From the IMG/VR virus record IMGVR_UViG_3300043410_001330, positions 1 through 42,960 of that record: 42,960 nt of DNA; one strand, written 5' to 3'. Each line of letters begins with the position of its first letter. The stretch's first letter is position 1. The notes beneath the pieces are model-generated. The model saw only the letters and a program-made list of their open reading frames with translations, ran no database searches and was not told the DNA's origin. A program made the translations under genes and the position numbers. Origin of the DNA: a virus. This document shows positions 1-6,399 of the stretch, piece by piece.

Positions 1-50
1 GTATGGTTAAGGATGTTCTAAAATGAATAAACATATTTTGGAGTAAACTA

Positions 51-332
51 ATGAAAAAATTTGAAGTTAATTTTACAGGATTTGAAGTCAGAAAACCTAT
101 ATGGAATAGTGGTTCCATAAATGTATGTTTTTTTACTAATCTGTCTGATGCACAAAAATGTGCCGAATCAATACCTGGTGGGGATGTTCGAGAAGTTAAT
201 TGCAATCACACCTGGACTGTTTATGATTCGTATGATGAGTATGTGACTGACCCGATTCGTAAACAACAGCGTAAAGAAGAAGCCTTAGCTAAATTAACCA
301 CAGACGAAAAACAACTACTTGGTTTATTATAA
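51..332 (+). CDS. Hypothetical small phage protein
   Basis: A 93-residue soluble protein that I do not recognise. The start is supported by a GGAG Shine-Dalgarno 7 nt upstream. The N-terminal half mixes aromatic and basic residues. The C-terminal third (RKQQRKEEALAKL) is a charged helix ending in a leucine-rich tail. It heads a run of closely spaced small genes on the same strand, a pattern typical of early or accessory regions of large phages. A short reading frame ending at 26, just upstream, may be the tail of a preceding gene. Confidence 0.6.
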   Translation: MKKFEVNFTGFEVRKPIWNSGSINVCFFTNLSDAQKCAESIPGGDVREVNCNHTWTVYDSYDEYVTDPIRKQQRKEEALAKLTTDEKQLLGLL

Positions 333-347
333 TGGAGTTGAATAACT

Positions 348-446
348 ATGACACTTGAGATTGGTTCAAATCTTAAAGACTTAATTGAAACTGTTGTAAT
401 AACAGGTGCAATCGCGTATTCTTATATCACTTTTTTAAAAGGATAA
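348..446 (+). CDS. Single-span membrane micropeptide (32 aa)
   Basis: A very short ORF of 32 codons with a good GGAG Shine-Dalgarno at about 334-337. A polar N-terminus (MTLEIGSNLKDL) is followed by one hydrophobic segment of about 18 residues (IETVVITGAIAYSYITF) and a short KG tail, so a small membrane-anchored peptide is likely. It fits neatly between its neighbours, with 15 nt before it and 3 nt after it. The function is unknown. Similar one-helix micropeptides recur at 1232, 2618 and 8710. Confidence 0.5.
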   Translation: MTLEIGSNLKDLIETVVITGAIAYSYITFLKG

Positions 447-449
447 ACA

Positions 450-677
450 ATGAACAAACAAATTAGAGATCTAGCAGAACGCGCCGGTTATATACCAGGA
501 CTACCAACCGCTGAGGCGTTTAACGAATTTCGAATAGATAAGTTTGCTGATCTAATCATTAACCAGTCGTTGGTTATCTGTGATGCAGTTTCGGAACCAA
601 TTGATGGTGACGATAGTACAGTAGCAGGTGCATCAGTGTGTGCTGAAATGATTAGAGAAAACTTTGGAGTAAAGTAA
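450..677 (+). CDS. Hypothetical small phage protein
   Basis: 75 residues, unrecognised. The sequence MNKQIRDLAERAGY at the N-terminus resembles the opening of many small T4-like phage proteins (M-N-x-x-I-R-x-L-A-E-x-A-G), which usually continue with a FAELI-type helix, here KFADLIINQSLVI. An AAGGA Shine-Dalgarno lies just upstream. The stop overlaps the next start (TAATG at 675-679), so the two genes are probably translationally coupled. Confidence 0.65.
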   Translation: MNKQIRDLAERAGYIPGLPTAEAFNEFRIDKFADLIINQSLVICDAVSEPIDGDDSTVAGASVCAEMIRENFGVK

Positions 678-946
678 TGTTAGATCTACCAGAAAGGTTA
701 TACCTATACCAGCGTAAATTATTTCTCACATACTTTATTAAGTATTCAAAATACTACAATGAGTATTTTAACGCCGTTTGGCATTCAATTGAAGAACGTT
801 ATATCGCAGTTGGGTTTAATGAATGGCATTGGTTTCATATTGAGCATGCTGAATATGAATCAATTGAAGTGCATTGTATAACCATTCTTGGTATTAGCTT
901 TGTAAAAGGTATAGGATTCCAAGCAGAACCAGTCGGAGTTGAATAA
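677..946 (+). CDS. Hypothetical aromatic-rich phage protein
   Basis: 89 residues, very rich in Tyr, Phe, Trp and His (YLYQRKLF, YSKYYNEYF, NEWHWFHIEH), with no clear signal peptide or membrane span. It starts inside the TAATG overlap with the preceding gene and has its own GGAG site at 666-669. No family is recognised. The aromatic composition suggests a compact folded protein rather than a membrane protein. Confidence 0.6.
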   Translation: MLDLPERLYLYQRKLFLTYFIKYSKYYNEYFNAVWHSIEERYIAVGFNEWHWFHIEHAEYESIEVHCITILGISFVKGIGFQAEPVGVE

Positions 947-948
947 AA

Positions 949-1191
949 ATGGCAAAGTATAGAATAAAAGAAAAAATGGTTTGGAATGATTATTATAAAG
1001 AGTTGAGACCAGTGTATAGACCACAGTGTAAATGGTTTGATCTGGTTTGGCTTCCTATCTATGACTATGAAGGTTTCTTTGCGTATTTTGATAATAAATT
1101 AGAAGCAGAAGAGTTTATTAGGCACGAGATAGCACGCAAAGGAAACAAATACAAACCAGTTTATCATACTTTTGAGGAGAAAGGTGACTAA
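949..1191 (+). CDS. Hypothetical phage protein
   Basis: 80 residues, basic and aromatic (KYRIKEKMVW at the start, FEEKGD at the end). A GGAG element at 935-938 supports the start. The middle reads KWFDLVWLPIYDYEGFFAYFDNKLEAEEFIRHEI, a pattern of strands plus a helix that is common in small phage proteins of the W-x-P-I type. The stop overlaps the next tiny ORF at 1191. The function is unknown. Confidence 0.6.
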   Translation: MAKYRIKEKMVWNDYYKELRPVYRPQCKWFDLVWLPIYDYEGFFAYFDNKLEAEEFIRHEIARKGNKYKPVYHTFEEKGD

Positions 1192-1235
1192 TGAATGACT
1201 TAATCTGGGTGGCATTTGTAGGCTTTATATCATGA
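1191..1235 (+). CDS. Tiny coupled ORF (14 aa), possible leader peptide
   Basis: This ORF of 14 codons starts inside the preceding stop (TAATG at 1189-1193) and ends inside the start of the following ORF (ATGA at 1232-1235). The peptide MNDLIWVAFVGFIS is hydrophobic. It may be a coupling leader for the next membrane peptide, or the two may be pieces of one ancestral membrane protein separated by a frameshift. There is no way to show from sequence alone that it makes a stable product. Confidence 0.3.
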   Translation: MNDLIWVAFVGFIS

Positions 1236-1351
1236 AGCCTGATCCAAACCATAGTGAAAGTTTAATTTGGTTTGCAATACTATTTGCCATAGCAACTGGG
1301 CATCTGTTTATTGCATTGTTTATGATTTTAATGGTATTAGAAACTGCTTAG
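1232..1351 (+). CDS. Single-span membrane micropeptide (39 aa)
   Basis: 39 residues. A short polar head (MKPDPNHSES) is followed by a continuous hydrophobic stretch of about 25 residues. Its ATG overlaps the stop of the 14-residue ORF by the sequence ATGA, so it is probably translated by coupling. No function is recognised. The size and topology match other one-helix peptides in this window, suggesting small inner-membrane effectors. Confidence 0.45.
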   Translation: MKPDPNHSESLIWFAILFAIATGHLFIALFMILMVLETA

Positions 1352-1364
1352 GAGAGATAATATA

Positions 1365-1874
1365 ATGTTTGGTATATTCAAATCTTTGTTTAAACGAGCT
1401 AAACGTACTCCTCCTTTTACTGAAGGCGGTAAACATAAAGGTTGTGCATCCAGAGATTGTTTAAATGAAGTGATTTCTTACGGTGTAGATGTACAATATG
1501 AAAAAGATGCTGCATTCTTCGCAAAGATAATTGGAATAGAAGGACATTTTACTATCATAGTTAAGGAGGGTCTTCCTTCCCATCTTAAAAACTATGCAAT
1601 TGGTTTTGTATTTGAAAGTCTTCTTCTTAATAAAGATCCTAACCGAGCTAACATGGAGTGTACTTTAATTAATATAATAAGTTCTACTTCTCGTAACTGT
1701 AGTGCTCTATTTCATGAGATTGAGTATTCAACTAGAAAGAAGTTGATTATAAGTCAATACTTAGAACACTTGATCTATTCAAAAAATATAACTAGTCCTA
1801 CAACTTTAGCTGAATGTTTTGATGTTCCAGATAGAGTGTTAGTTGATCGACTAAAAGACTTAAATTGGGTTTAA
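1365..1874 (+). CDS. Hypothetical protein, 169 aa
   Basis: A good GGAGAG site precedes the start. The protein begins with a basic segment (MFGIFKSLFKRAKR), possibly an amphipathic membrane- or nucleic-acid-contacting helix, and continues as a mixed alpha/beta domain with four Cys residues spread through it. No catalytic motif is recognised. It closes the first plus-strand cluster, because a short palindrome and a sigma70 promoter follow before the next gene. Confidence 0.6.
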   Translation: MFGIFKSLFKRAKRTPPFTEGGKHKGCASRDCLNEVISYGVDVQYEKDAAFFAKIIGIEGHFTIIVKEGLPSHLKNYAIGFVFESLLLNKDPNRANMECTLINIISSTSRNCSALFHEIEYSTRKKLIISQYLEHLIYSKNITSPTTLAECFDVPDRVLVDRLKDLNWV

Positions 1875-1898
1875 AGGAGGTATTATACGGTACCTATC

Positions 1899-1912
1899 GG
1901 CTATTAATAGCC
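1899..1912. other. Perfect palindrome, weak terminator candidate
   Basis: GGCTATTAATAGCC is a perfect 14-bp palindrome followed by ATATTTTC. It could form a short hairpin ending the upstream transcript, or be an operator just upstream of the promoter at 1950-1978. The stem is short, so termination would be inefficient. Confidence 0.3.
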
Positions 1913-1949
1913 ATATTTTCAATTAAATAATTTACGAGCAAATTATCGC

Positions 1950-1978
1950 TTGCACATTCAAATATCTTTTGCTATAAT
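1950..1978 (+). promoter_or_regulatory. Sigma70-type promoter
   Basis: TTGCAC at 1950-1955 and TATAAT at 1973-1978 are separated by 17 nt, a near-consensus bacterial promoter. It should drive the unit starting at 2008, with a leader of about 25 nt carrying the AGGAG ribosome site. Confidence 0.8.
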
Positions 1979-2007
1979 ATATTTTTAAACAACTTTAGGA
2001 GTACACA

Positions 2008-2415
2008 ATGGGATATCGTAGTGACGTTGCCATTAAGATTTATGGCAACAAAGAAAAGATACTAGAACTAAAATACATAGTCGAGGCCGAATTATCAAAA
2101 GCAAGTGATGAGTTTATCGAGATCGTAAACGATCTAATAAATAGTTCTTGCGAAACAGTTGACCGGGATCTTTGGGAATTTGACGACGATGACGCATCAT
2201 TCTTATTCTTCGCAGAATGGGTTAAATGGTATGATGGTATACCAGAGGTTGATTATTTTAATTACATATACGAAACTGCCAAAAAGATGGGTGAATCAGA
2301 CGAAACACTTATTGGTGAATATGTTAGAATTGGTGAAGAACTTGACGACAATGTTCACGAAGGTTTCAATGATGATTATCAACAACTGACAATTCGACGC
2401 TCAATCGAATACTAA
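2008..2415 (+). CDS. Conserved phage protein of the MGYRSDV type
   Basis: 135 acidic residues starting MGYRSDVAIKIYG. I recognise this opening from a widespread family of uncharacterised phage proteins. The family usually shows a central aspartate cluster followed by an aromatic strand, seen here as DLWEFDDDDASFLFFAEWVKWYDG at about residues 54-78. The start is supported by AGGAG and by the strong promoter at 1950. No catalytic role is known to me. It leads a unit that includes the zinc-ribbon and MazG-like genes. Confidence 0.75.
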   Translation: MGYRSDVAIKIYGNKEKILELKYIVEAELSKASDEFIEIVNDLINSSCETVDRDLWEFDDDDASFLFFAEWVKWYDGIPEVDYFNYIYETAKKMGESDETLIGEYVRIGEELDDNVHEGFNDDYQQLTIRRSIEY

Positions 2416-2426
2416 GGAATTATCAC

Positions 2427-2618
2427 ATGGTTAGCATCGTTTCAACTAACCCACATCATTCTGTGGTTAAAGAAGCAATTTGTAAGAATTGTGGATGCAC
2501 ATTGAGTTATGTCCCAGCTGAGGTAACTGAACAGTATACAACTGATTATACTGGCGGTCGTGACTACTACAAAGCAATTACTTGTCCGGCATGTAAACAG
2601 ATGGTGCGGGTTTCATAG
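2427..2618 (+). CDS. Small zinc-ribbon protein
   Basis: 63 residues with two CxxC pairs, CKNC at about residues 19-22 and CPAC at about 54-57, separated by 31 residues. This is the classic layout of a zinc ribbon. An AAGGA site lies 7 nt before the ATG. Such proteins in phages often bind nucleic acid or host transcription factors, but nothing here identifies a target. The stop overlaps the next start (TAGTG). Confidence 0.7.
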   Translation: MVSIVSTNPHHSVVKEAICKNCGCTLSYVPAEVTEQYTTDYTGGRDYYKAITCPACKQMVRVS

Positions 2619-2707
2619 TGAAAGATATTCCATTTATCGTATATTATTTTGTATGGGCTGTGATATGGGTTGCTTTTATTCTCTCCATAGATCCAAGTTT
2701 GAATTAA
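2618..2707 (+). CDS. Membrane micropeptide with GTG start (29 aa)
   Basis: An ORF of 29 codons starting at GTG inside the stop of the zinc-ribbon gene (TAGTG). It encodes one hydrophobic helix (IPFIVYYFVWAVIWVAFIL) and a short polar tail (SIDPSLN). Coupling and composition support it, but the GTG start and short length leave doubt. The function is unknown. Confidence 0.4.
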   Translation: MKDIPFIVYYFVWAVIWVAFILSIDPSLN

Positions 2708-2730
2708 CACACATTTTAGAGGAATAAGAT

Positions 2731-3069
2731 ATGTCAACATTAGTTGATGAGGTAAAACAGAAATCCATTGAAATGGATTCACTACAATCACGAAATCCAT
2801 ATGGTGTACTATCACACCTAATGAGTGAGGTTGGGGAATTAGCACAAGAAATAAGTATTGCACAAGGTGATGCATACAAAGCACACGGCAAAGATCACAT
2901 TATTGGTGAAGCTGTTGATGTAATGTTATGTGTATTGGATTTAATCCACGTTTGTGATTCCTCTATTACAGAGGATGACTTGGTTCGTATTGCAACAAAT
3001 AAAGGTGACAAATGGGTTAATGCCGTCCAAAGCTACATTAGCCGCGAATCCAAACCAGATTTAATGTGA
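2731..3069 (+). CDS. MazG-like nucleotide pyrophosphohydrolase
   Basis: 112 residues. The core has the metal-binding signature of the all-alpha NTP pyrophosphohydrolases: EVGELAQE at residues 33-40 (E33, E36, E40) and GEAVDVM at 59-65 (E60, D63). Enzymes of this family hydrolyse nucleoside triphosphates or related nucleotides to the monophosphate and pyrophosphate. In phages they are thought to tune nucleotide pools or (p)ppGpp-type signalling. The length suits a single-domain MazG-like protein. An AGAGGA site supports the start. The exact substrate cannot be told from sequence. Confidence 0.85.
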   Translation: MSTLVDEVKQKSIEMDSLQSRNPYGVLSHLMSEVGELAQEISIAQGDAYKAHGKDHIIGEAVDVMLCVLDLIHVCDSSITEDDLVRIATNKGDKWVNAVQSYISRESKPDLM

Positions 3070-3072
3070 GTT

Positions 3073-3378
3073 ATGGATTTTGAAATTTCACCTAAAACAA
3101 ATGACCAGCATCTTAATTGGTATGAAGCCGACGAGTACTGCAAGTCATTAGGTAACGACTGGCGTATGCCAACAATAGATGAACTACGCTTGATCTTTGA
3201 ATCAGATCATGATTTGGAGGAAAAGTATTATTGGGCATCAAATGAAAACAACTATGGGTATGGGTGGGCCATTAGTATGAAATATGGTCATATTATGTAT
3301 GACCATAAACGATTGAGCCAATTCTATGTTCGACCTGTTAAGAATTTAGTTCAAATATTAAACGAAAAAAATACTTGA
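3073..3378 (+). CDS. DUF1566/Lcl-like C-type-lectin-fold protein
   Basis: 101 residues. The pattern W-x-E-A-x-x-Y-C at about 16-23, WRMPTIDEL at 32-40, YYWASNE at 53-59 and FYVRPVK at 86-92 is the signature of DUF1566 (Lcl C-terminal) domains. These are related to formylglycine-generating-enzyme/C-lectin folds. They are often ligand-binding, and in phages they occur in both small and virion proteins. Here it is a free single domain just 3 nt after the MazG-like gene. The ligand is unknown. The ribosome site is weak (GTGAG). Confidence 0.7.
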   Translation: MDFEISPKTNDQHLNWYEADEYCKSLGNDWRMPTIDELRLIFESDHDLEEKYYWASNENNYGYGWAISMKYGHIMYDHKRLSQFYVRPVKNLVQILNEKNT

Positions 3379-3403
3379 CAAGATGAATTTAACGCTGTAA
3401 AAT
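3375..3403 (+). promoter_or_regulatory. Sigma70-type promoter with long leader
   Basis: TTGACA at 3375-3380 and TAAAAT at 3398-3403 have a 17-nt spacer. The first T falls inside the stop codon of the upstream gene. The mRNA would have a leader of about 85 nt before the ATG at 3494. The leader contains two copies of ACGAAGCT (from about 3429 and 3444) and a T-rich run. Confidence 0.8.
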
Positions 3404-3493
3404 ATGTCACATAGTTAGTAACAACCTTACGAAGCTATTGACGAAGCTGTACAACACACAACATTTTCTTTTTATTTTTTATTGAGGTTTATT

Positions 3494-3712
3494 ATGCAAA
3501 AGTTAGAACTTGACACTAAAATTCACGACAACTTCTTTATGGCGCACGTGTATGACCACATCGTCGATAATGACAAAGACGGTGTTCGTCGTATCGCACA
3601 AGAGGCATTGGCTGAGTATGATGCACACATCGTGTTTGAAGATGACAACGAACAATATGTTCAATTTGATTCAGACGAAAAGTATACTTGGTTCGTCTTG
3701 AAATTCAGTTAA
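3494..3712 (+). CDS. Small protein of the C-terminal WF-x-L-K/R-F/W family
   Basis: 72 acidic residues starting at the ATG preceded by GAGG at 3484-3487; a TTG 12 nt earlier is less likely. It ends with FDSDEKYTWFVLKFS. That ending is shared by at least five other proteins in this window (5512, 15565, 17469, 19016 and 19300): a beta-strand, a charged turn, then W/F-F-x-L-R/K-W/F. The gene is transcribed alone between a strong promoter and a terminator. The function is unknown. Confidence 0.65.
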   Translation: MQKLELDTKIHDNFFMAHVYDHIVDNDKDGVRRIAQEALAEYDAHIVFEDDNEQYVQFDSDEKYTWFVLKFS

Positions 3713-3730
3713 CTTTCTAATTTAATACTG

Positions 3731-3760
3731 AAGGGGTCCGAGTGGCCCCTTTTCTGTTTT
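3731..3760 (+). terminator. Intrinsic terminator
   Basis: AAGGGG at 3731-3736 pairs with CCCCTT at 3746-3751. The stem can be extended by two GC pairs across a one-base bulge. It is followed by TTCTGTTTTT. It ends the single-gene transcript from 3494. Confidence 0.85.
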
Positions 3761-3783
3761 TAACATTTAACGAATTACACCAC

Positions 3784-3990
3784 ATGGTCAATACGATAGA
3801 GTTAGGGCGGAATACACCGCTACCAACAATAACCAAGCTAACGATTGTTAAAAGACAGCTGTATGCTAAACTAGTTTGGGGATGGCTTGATGTAAATCTT
3901 GACTATCATAGATATTATGGCCCAGCATCAAGTTGGGGAGATTGGTGTGTTAACGGGCAATTTATCAAATCAGGTACTGAAAATGAATGA
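3784..3990 (+). CDS. MORN-like HRYYGPA family protein, cluster A copy 1
   Basis: 68 residues, counting from the ATG at 3784; the longer frame begins inside the terminator and is rejected. The C-terminal half carries HRYYGPA, WGDWCVNG and FIK, the repeat unit shared by six proteins in two clusters. These resemble MORN-like tandem repeats (x-D-G-P-A plus W-Y-x-N-G) found in many phages and giant viruses, which usually form flat beta-sheets. The gene overlaps the next by 8 nt. The function is unknown. Confidence 0.65.
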   Translation: MVNTIELGRNTPLPTITKLTIVKRQLYAKLVWGWLDVNLDYHRYYGPASSWGDWCVNGQFIKSGTENE

Positions 3991-4144
3991 TGAAGCCATA
4001 CATGGATCTGCAATAGTAACATATTGGGAAAAGGGTACATGGGTATGGTATCCATCAGTTGACACCACCAATAGATATTATGGTCCCGCTATGCAAATCT
4101 ATGGGGAATACTTCTGGTATATTCACGGTACGAGAATTAAATAA
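3983..4144 (+). CDS. MORN-like HRYYGPA family protein, cluster A copy 2
   Basis: 53 residues from the ATG at 3983, which overlaps the previous stop (ATGAATGA). It contains a degenerate first repeat (GSAIVTYWEKGTWVWY) and a second repeat NRYYGPA, FWYIHG, RIK. It is the shortest member of the family. The stop overlaps the next start (TAATG), so the three genes form a coupled tandem array. Confidence 0.6.
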   Translation: MNDEAIHGSAIVTYWEKGTWVWYPSVDTTNRYYGPAMQIYGEYFWYIHGTRIK

Positions 4145-4371
4145 TGTTGGAAAAAATTGACAGTTCAGTCGCGGGATTGCCTTGTGTTCAATATAAACTG
4201 AATGGGGTATTCCATAAAACAAATGGGCCAGCAATGACAGTGACTAGTGCTTCCAGTAACTTATTGTATCTGTGGGAGGCTTGGTACTTATATGGGAATA
4301 ACCATAGATATTATGGTGATAGCAATTCCGTGGGTGATTGGTTTATTCACGGGGTTAAACTTAAATGGTAA
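4144..4371 (+). CDS. MORN-like HRYYGPA family protein, cluster A copy 3
   Basis: 75 residues. It has a first repeat NGVFHKTNGPA (about 20-30) and a second repeat NHRYYG at about 53-58, then WFIHG and KLKW. In this copy the usual GPA after HRYY is altered to GDS. It starts inside the TAATG overlap with copy 2. As in the other copies, the repeat suggests a small beta-sheet protein without a catalytic site. Confidence 0.65.
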   Translation: MLEKIDSSVAGLPCVQYKLNGVFHKTNGPAMTVTSASSNLLYLWEAWYLYGNNHRYYGDSNSVGDWFIHGVKLKW

Positions 4372-4395
4372 GATGTAATCTAATACCGTAAAAGG

Positions 4396-4401
4396 TAAAT
4401 A
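4396..4401 (+). promoter_or_regulatory. Late-type promoter box (GTAAATA)
   Basis: TAAATA preceded by G, 18 nt before the ATG at 4420. It matches the box before the structural genes downstream and resembles the T4 late promoter TATAAATA. A GGGGAGA ribosome site lies between box and start. Confidence 0.45.
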
Positions 4402-4419
4402 CATAATTGGGGAGAATAA

Positions 4420-4911
4420 ATGGTAGATATATATTTGGATATGGATGATGTCGTGGCTGAGTGGCGCGGTTTTGCTGAAAAGTTTTTTGGGAGATCAATT
4501 ACCCGTGAAGAAAGATTACCCGATGAGGAATGGCAGACTATATCACGAGATCAAAGAATGTATGCGAAATTGGGGTTGAAAACAGGTGCGCACGAATTAG
4601 TGGAATGGTGTAAACAATATGCACGTACACACAATGGTAATGTTTATTTTTTGACAGCAATACCCAGAAAAAATAATATGCCATATGCTTTGATGGATAA
4701 AGTTCGATGGGCTGAAAGATACTTTCCTGGAATTCCATGCTTCTTTGGACCATATGCTGTTGATAAAGCACAACATTGCACCGGTAGTGATAGCATATTG
4801 ATAGACGATCGTATTTCGAACTGTTCAGCATGGGTTGCAGCTGGTGGCCGTGCACATATCTACCGTAACTGGGAGGATTGTAAAGTATGGTTAGAACAGG
4901 AATTATTGTAG
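4420..4911 (+). CDS. 5'(3')-deoxyribonucleotidase, HAD superfamily
   Basis: 163 residues with all HAD landmarks: DMDDV at 7-11 (nucleophile D7, general acid D9), a threonine after a hydrophobic strand (FLTA, T79), a lysine in the middle (K94 or K116) and an acidic pair after a strand (ILIDDR, D129-D130). The overall layout matches the NT5C-type 5'(3')-deoxyribonucleotidases, which dephosphorylate deoxynucleoside monophosphates. In a phage this would act in nucleotide turnover or pool balancing. GGGGAGA supports the start. The C-terminus overlaps the lipoprotein gene by 25 nt. Confidence 0.8.
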   Translation: MVDIYLDMDDVVAEWRGFAEKFFGRSITREERLPDEEWQTISRDQRMYAKLGLKTGAHELVEWCKQYARTHNGNVYFLTAIPRKNNMPYALMDKVRWAERYFPGIPCFFGPYAVDKAQHCTGSDSILIDDRISNCSAWVAAGGRAHIYRNWEDCKVWLEQELL

Positions 4912-5072
4912 TACTATTATTGATAAATGGTTGTACTAGTTCATATATTAAGAGTCCGGAGGTGGATCCAAATCCATCGTCGGACCCAGTATTAGGGGCA
5001 CGTGGTAAAGTTAATCGCCCACCAACTATTCAATATCATCGTGGTAACACGATCGAACGTGTAATACAATAG
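4887..5072 (+). CDS. Small lipoprotein, possible outer-membrane spanin component
   Basis: 61 residues with a lipoprotein signal peptide: MVRTG, a hydrophobic run, then the lipobox INGC with the lipidated Cys at 16. The mature part is about 45 residues, Pro-rich and unstructured, which resembles phage o-spanins (Rz1-like). No i-spanin is obvious beside it, so this is only a possibility. It carries the motif SDPVLGARGK, which recurs as SDPVAGARGL in the lipoprotein at 8812. A strong terminator follows. Confidence 0.6.
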   Translation: MVRTGIIVVLLLINGCTSSYIKSPEVDPNPSSDPVLGARGKVNRPPTIQYHRGNTIERVIQ

Positions 5073-5080
5073 ATAATAAA

Positions 5081-5120
5081 AAACCCCCATCAGTTATTCA
5101 CTTTTGGGGGTTTATGTTTT
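5081..5120 (+). terminator. Intrinsic terminator
   Basis: AAACCCCC at 5081-5088 pairs with GGGGGTTT at 5106-5113, followed by ATGTTTTT. It ends the unit of the nucleotidase and lipoprotein. Confidence 0.85.
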
Positions 5121-5150
5121 TAAGGATGCCACCATGGTTGTGGGGGGCTA

Positions 5151-5342
5151 ATGTACCCGTGGAACATAACATATAGCAGCACGCTATATGCGATTATGCT
5201 TAATATGGAAACAATATTTGCACTATTTAACATTTTTACTCTCCTGTTGTTGTATTTAGGTTATATTATATCACTAAACCCACTAAAATCAAGCCCTCCA
5301 GAGGAAATTAACTGTTTCCTAAAAAGAAACAATGTTTACTAA
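5151..5342 (+). CDS. Putative membrane protein (63 aa)
   Basis: 63 residues with one or two hydrophobic segments (around 9-24 and 24-41) and a polar tail. Immediately upstream is a 5-codon ORF (5134-5151) with a good AAGGA site, whose TAA overlaps this ATG (TAATG), so coupling from that mini-ORF may drive translation. The second ATG at 5199 is also possible. There is no recognisable family, and confidence is moderate because the ORF sits just after a terminator without an obvious promoter. Confidence 0.4.
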   Translation: MYPWNITYSSTLYAIMLNMETIFALFNIFTLLLLYLGYIISLNPLKSSPPEEINCFLKRNNVY

Positions 5343-5351
5343 TAAGAAACA

Positions 5352-5380
5352 TTGACAACGATATAGTAATACTATATAAT
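5352..5380 (+). promoter_or_regulatory. Consensus sigma70 promoter
   Basis: TTGACA at 5352-5357, a 17-nt spacer and TATAAT at 5375-5380: a perfect consensus promoter. It drives the 5412 small basic protein and the genes to 6399, including NADAR. Confidence 0.9.
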
Positions 5381-5411
5381 AAACAAACTAATAAACATCA
5401 AGGAATCAGCT

Positions 5412-5522
5412 ATGAGAAATTTAGTAGCAAAGAACAATAGGCATCGTGCGGTGGTGATGCCTGACAAGAAGAAGGATTATTGTAGACGTGTTAAGCATGC
5501 AGGTAAGAAGTATGAAAGATGA
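5412..5522 (+). CDS. Small basic conserved phage protein (36 aa)
   Basis: 36 residues, strongly basic: MRNLVAKNNRHRAVVMPDKKK followed by DYCRRVKHAGKKYER. The layout M-R-N-x-V-A-K, H-R-A, D-K-K-K and a KH-x-K tail matches a family of tiny basic proteins that I recall from many Gram-negative phages. These are presumably nucleic-acid or ribosome binding, but uncharacterised. AAGGA lies before the start, and a perfect sigma70 promoter lies 32 nt upstream. The stop overlaps the next gene by 11 nt. Confidence 0.65.
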   Translation: MRNLVAKNNRHRAVVMPDKKKDYCRRVKHAGKKYER

Positions 5523-5733
5523 GACACATCCAATAATAATTTCAATATATCCATTGCCATTTGATATCTTAAATGAGATTATGGTATGGAATAGCGCAAC
5601 CTTTGGCGAATTGGGTGACAAATGGAAATCTGGACTTGGAACCGTTAAGTTCGCCAACCAAGACTATGCCAACTGGTTTAGGCTGAGATGGGCAGACACA
5701 ATTTACGAATATAAACATAAGGATGACACATGA
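5512..5733 (+). CDS. Small protein of the C-terminal WF-x-LRW family
   Basis: 73 residues from the ATG at 5512, inside the end of the basic-protein gene; an earlier in-frame start at 5488 would lengthen the overlap and is less likely. It ends with VKFANQDYANWFRLRWAD plus a polar tail. This is the motif strand, acidic turn, WF-x-LRW shared with the products at 3494, 15565, 17469, 19016 and 19300. The N-terminal half is variable between members, which suggests a conserved scaffold with different targets. The function is unknown. Confidence 0.65.
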   Translation: MKDETHPIIISIYPLPFDILNEIMVWNSATFGELGDKWKSGLGTVKFANQDYANWFRLRWADTIYEYKHKDDT

Positions 5734-6224
5734 AATACCTATACTTTTGGCAAGGGCCATTTTCAAACTGGTACCGTTCTAACTTTGAATTAGACGGTAT
5801 TAGATTTAACACAAACGAACAATATATGATGTATAAGAAAGCAATGTTGTTCAATGATACAGTTACTGCAAACGCAGTTCTTAAATCAAACAACCCCAAA
5901 GAATGCAAAGCACTTGGACGTAAAGTTTCTGGCTTTGACAATGTTTGGTGGCAAGACAACTGTATTGAAATTGTATTTCGCGGTGCTCACGCAAAGTTTT
6001 CACAGAATAGAAAACTATATAATATGTTGATGAACACCGGCGAAGCAACACTGGTCGAAGCTAGTCCATTTGACAAAATATGGGGCATTGGGTTAGACGA
6101 GGAAAATGCAAAGAAAACAAATCCTGACGACTGGCCAGGTACGAATTGGTTGGGGATTATCCTAACTGATTTAAGAGAACACTTTTTAATGGAAGAAGAA
6201 TTAGCAAGGAAACAAAATGTATAA
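5730..6224 (+). CDS. NADAR-family protein (YbiA/RibX-like)
   Basis: 164 residues matching the NADAR superfamily from end to end: FWQGPFSNWY at 6-15, FNTNEQYMMYKKAMLF at 26-41 with the conserved acid E30, FDNVWWQDN at 69-77, and WGIGL at 118-122 before NWLGIIL. Family members are N-glycosidases. YbiA-type proteins act on riboflavin intermediates, and some NADARs remove ADP-ribose from guanine in DNA. Together with NAMPT at 11665 this points to NAD+/ADP-ribose chemistry, possibly counter-defence. The start overlaps the previous stop (ATGA), with an AAGGA ribosome site. Confidence 0.85.
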   Translation: MKYLYFWQGPFSNWYRSNFELDGIRFNTNEQYMMYKKAMLFNDTVTANAVLKSNNPKECKALGRKVSGFDNVWWQDNCIEIVFRGAHAKFSQNRKLYNMLMNTGEATLVEASPFDKIWGIGLDEENAKKTNPDDWPGTNWLGIILTDLREHFLMEEELARKQNV

Positions 6225-6399
6225 AATTGGCGATAAGATTGAATTTTTAAAACGTGAAGAATATGACACCGTTGGTAGCAATATATTTGGTGAAGTGGTT
6301 GGGTTTTACGGGATGGATTTGATTATCCTATTAGAAGAACCAGATAAACAAGGAAATCGTGCCGGTGTTTATTTTAAAAATTTAGTAAAAATCGCTTGA
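6217..6399 (+). CDS. Hypothetical small beta-rich protein (60 aa)
   Basis: 60 residues. The pattern YKIGDKIEFL, GEVVGFYGMDLIILLEE and GVYFKNLVKI suggests an SH3- or KOW-like small barrel, the sort of fold used in RNA or protein binding. An AAGGAA site precedes it, and it overlaps the NADAR gene by 8 nt. The fold assignment is inference only. The -35 box of the next promoter overlaps its final codons. Confidence 0.55.
   Translation: MYKIGDKIEFLKREEYDTVGSNIFGEVVGFYGMDLIILLEEPDKQGNRAGVYFKNLVKIA

Noticed and set aside
1-46. Short frames at the left edge (end of an upstream gene at 26 and a 7-codon ORF at 23-46)
   Set aside because: Too little sequence is visible to support a product. The first is probably the tail of a gene outside the window.
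2567-2891. Minus-strand ORFs over the zinc-ribbon and MazG-like genes
   Set aside because: They are antisense to genes with clear family motifs, promoter and ribosome sites on the plus strand.
3404-3493. Long leader with two ACGAAGCT copies as a riboswitch or small RNA
   Set aside because: I cannot draw a convincing conserved structure, and the copies are only 8 nt long. No known riboswitch core is recognisable.
3742-3783. GTG start of the first MORN-like gene
   Set aside because: It lies in the stem of the terminator at 3731-3760. The ATG at 3784 fits the family length.
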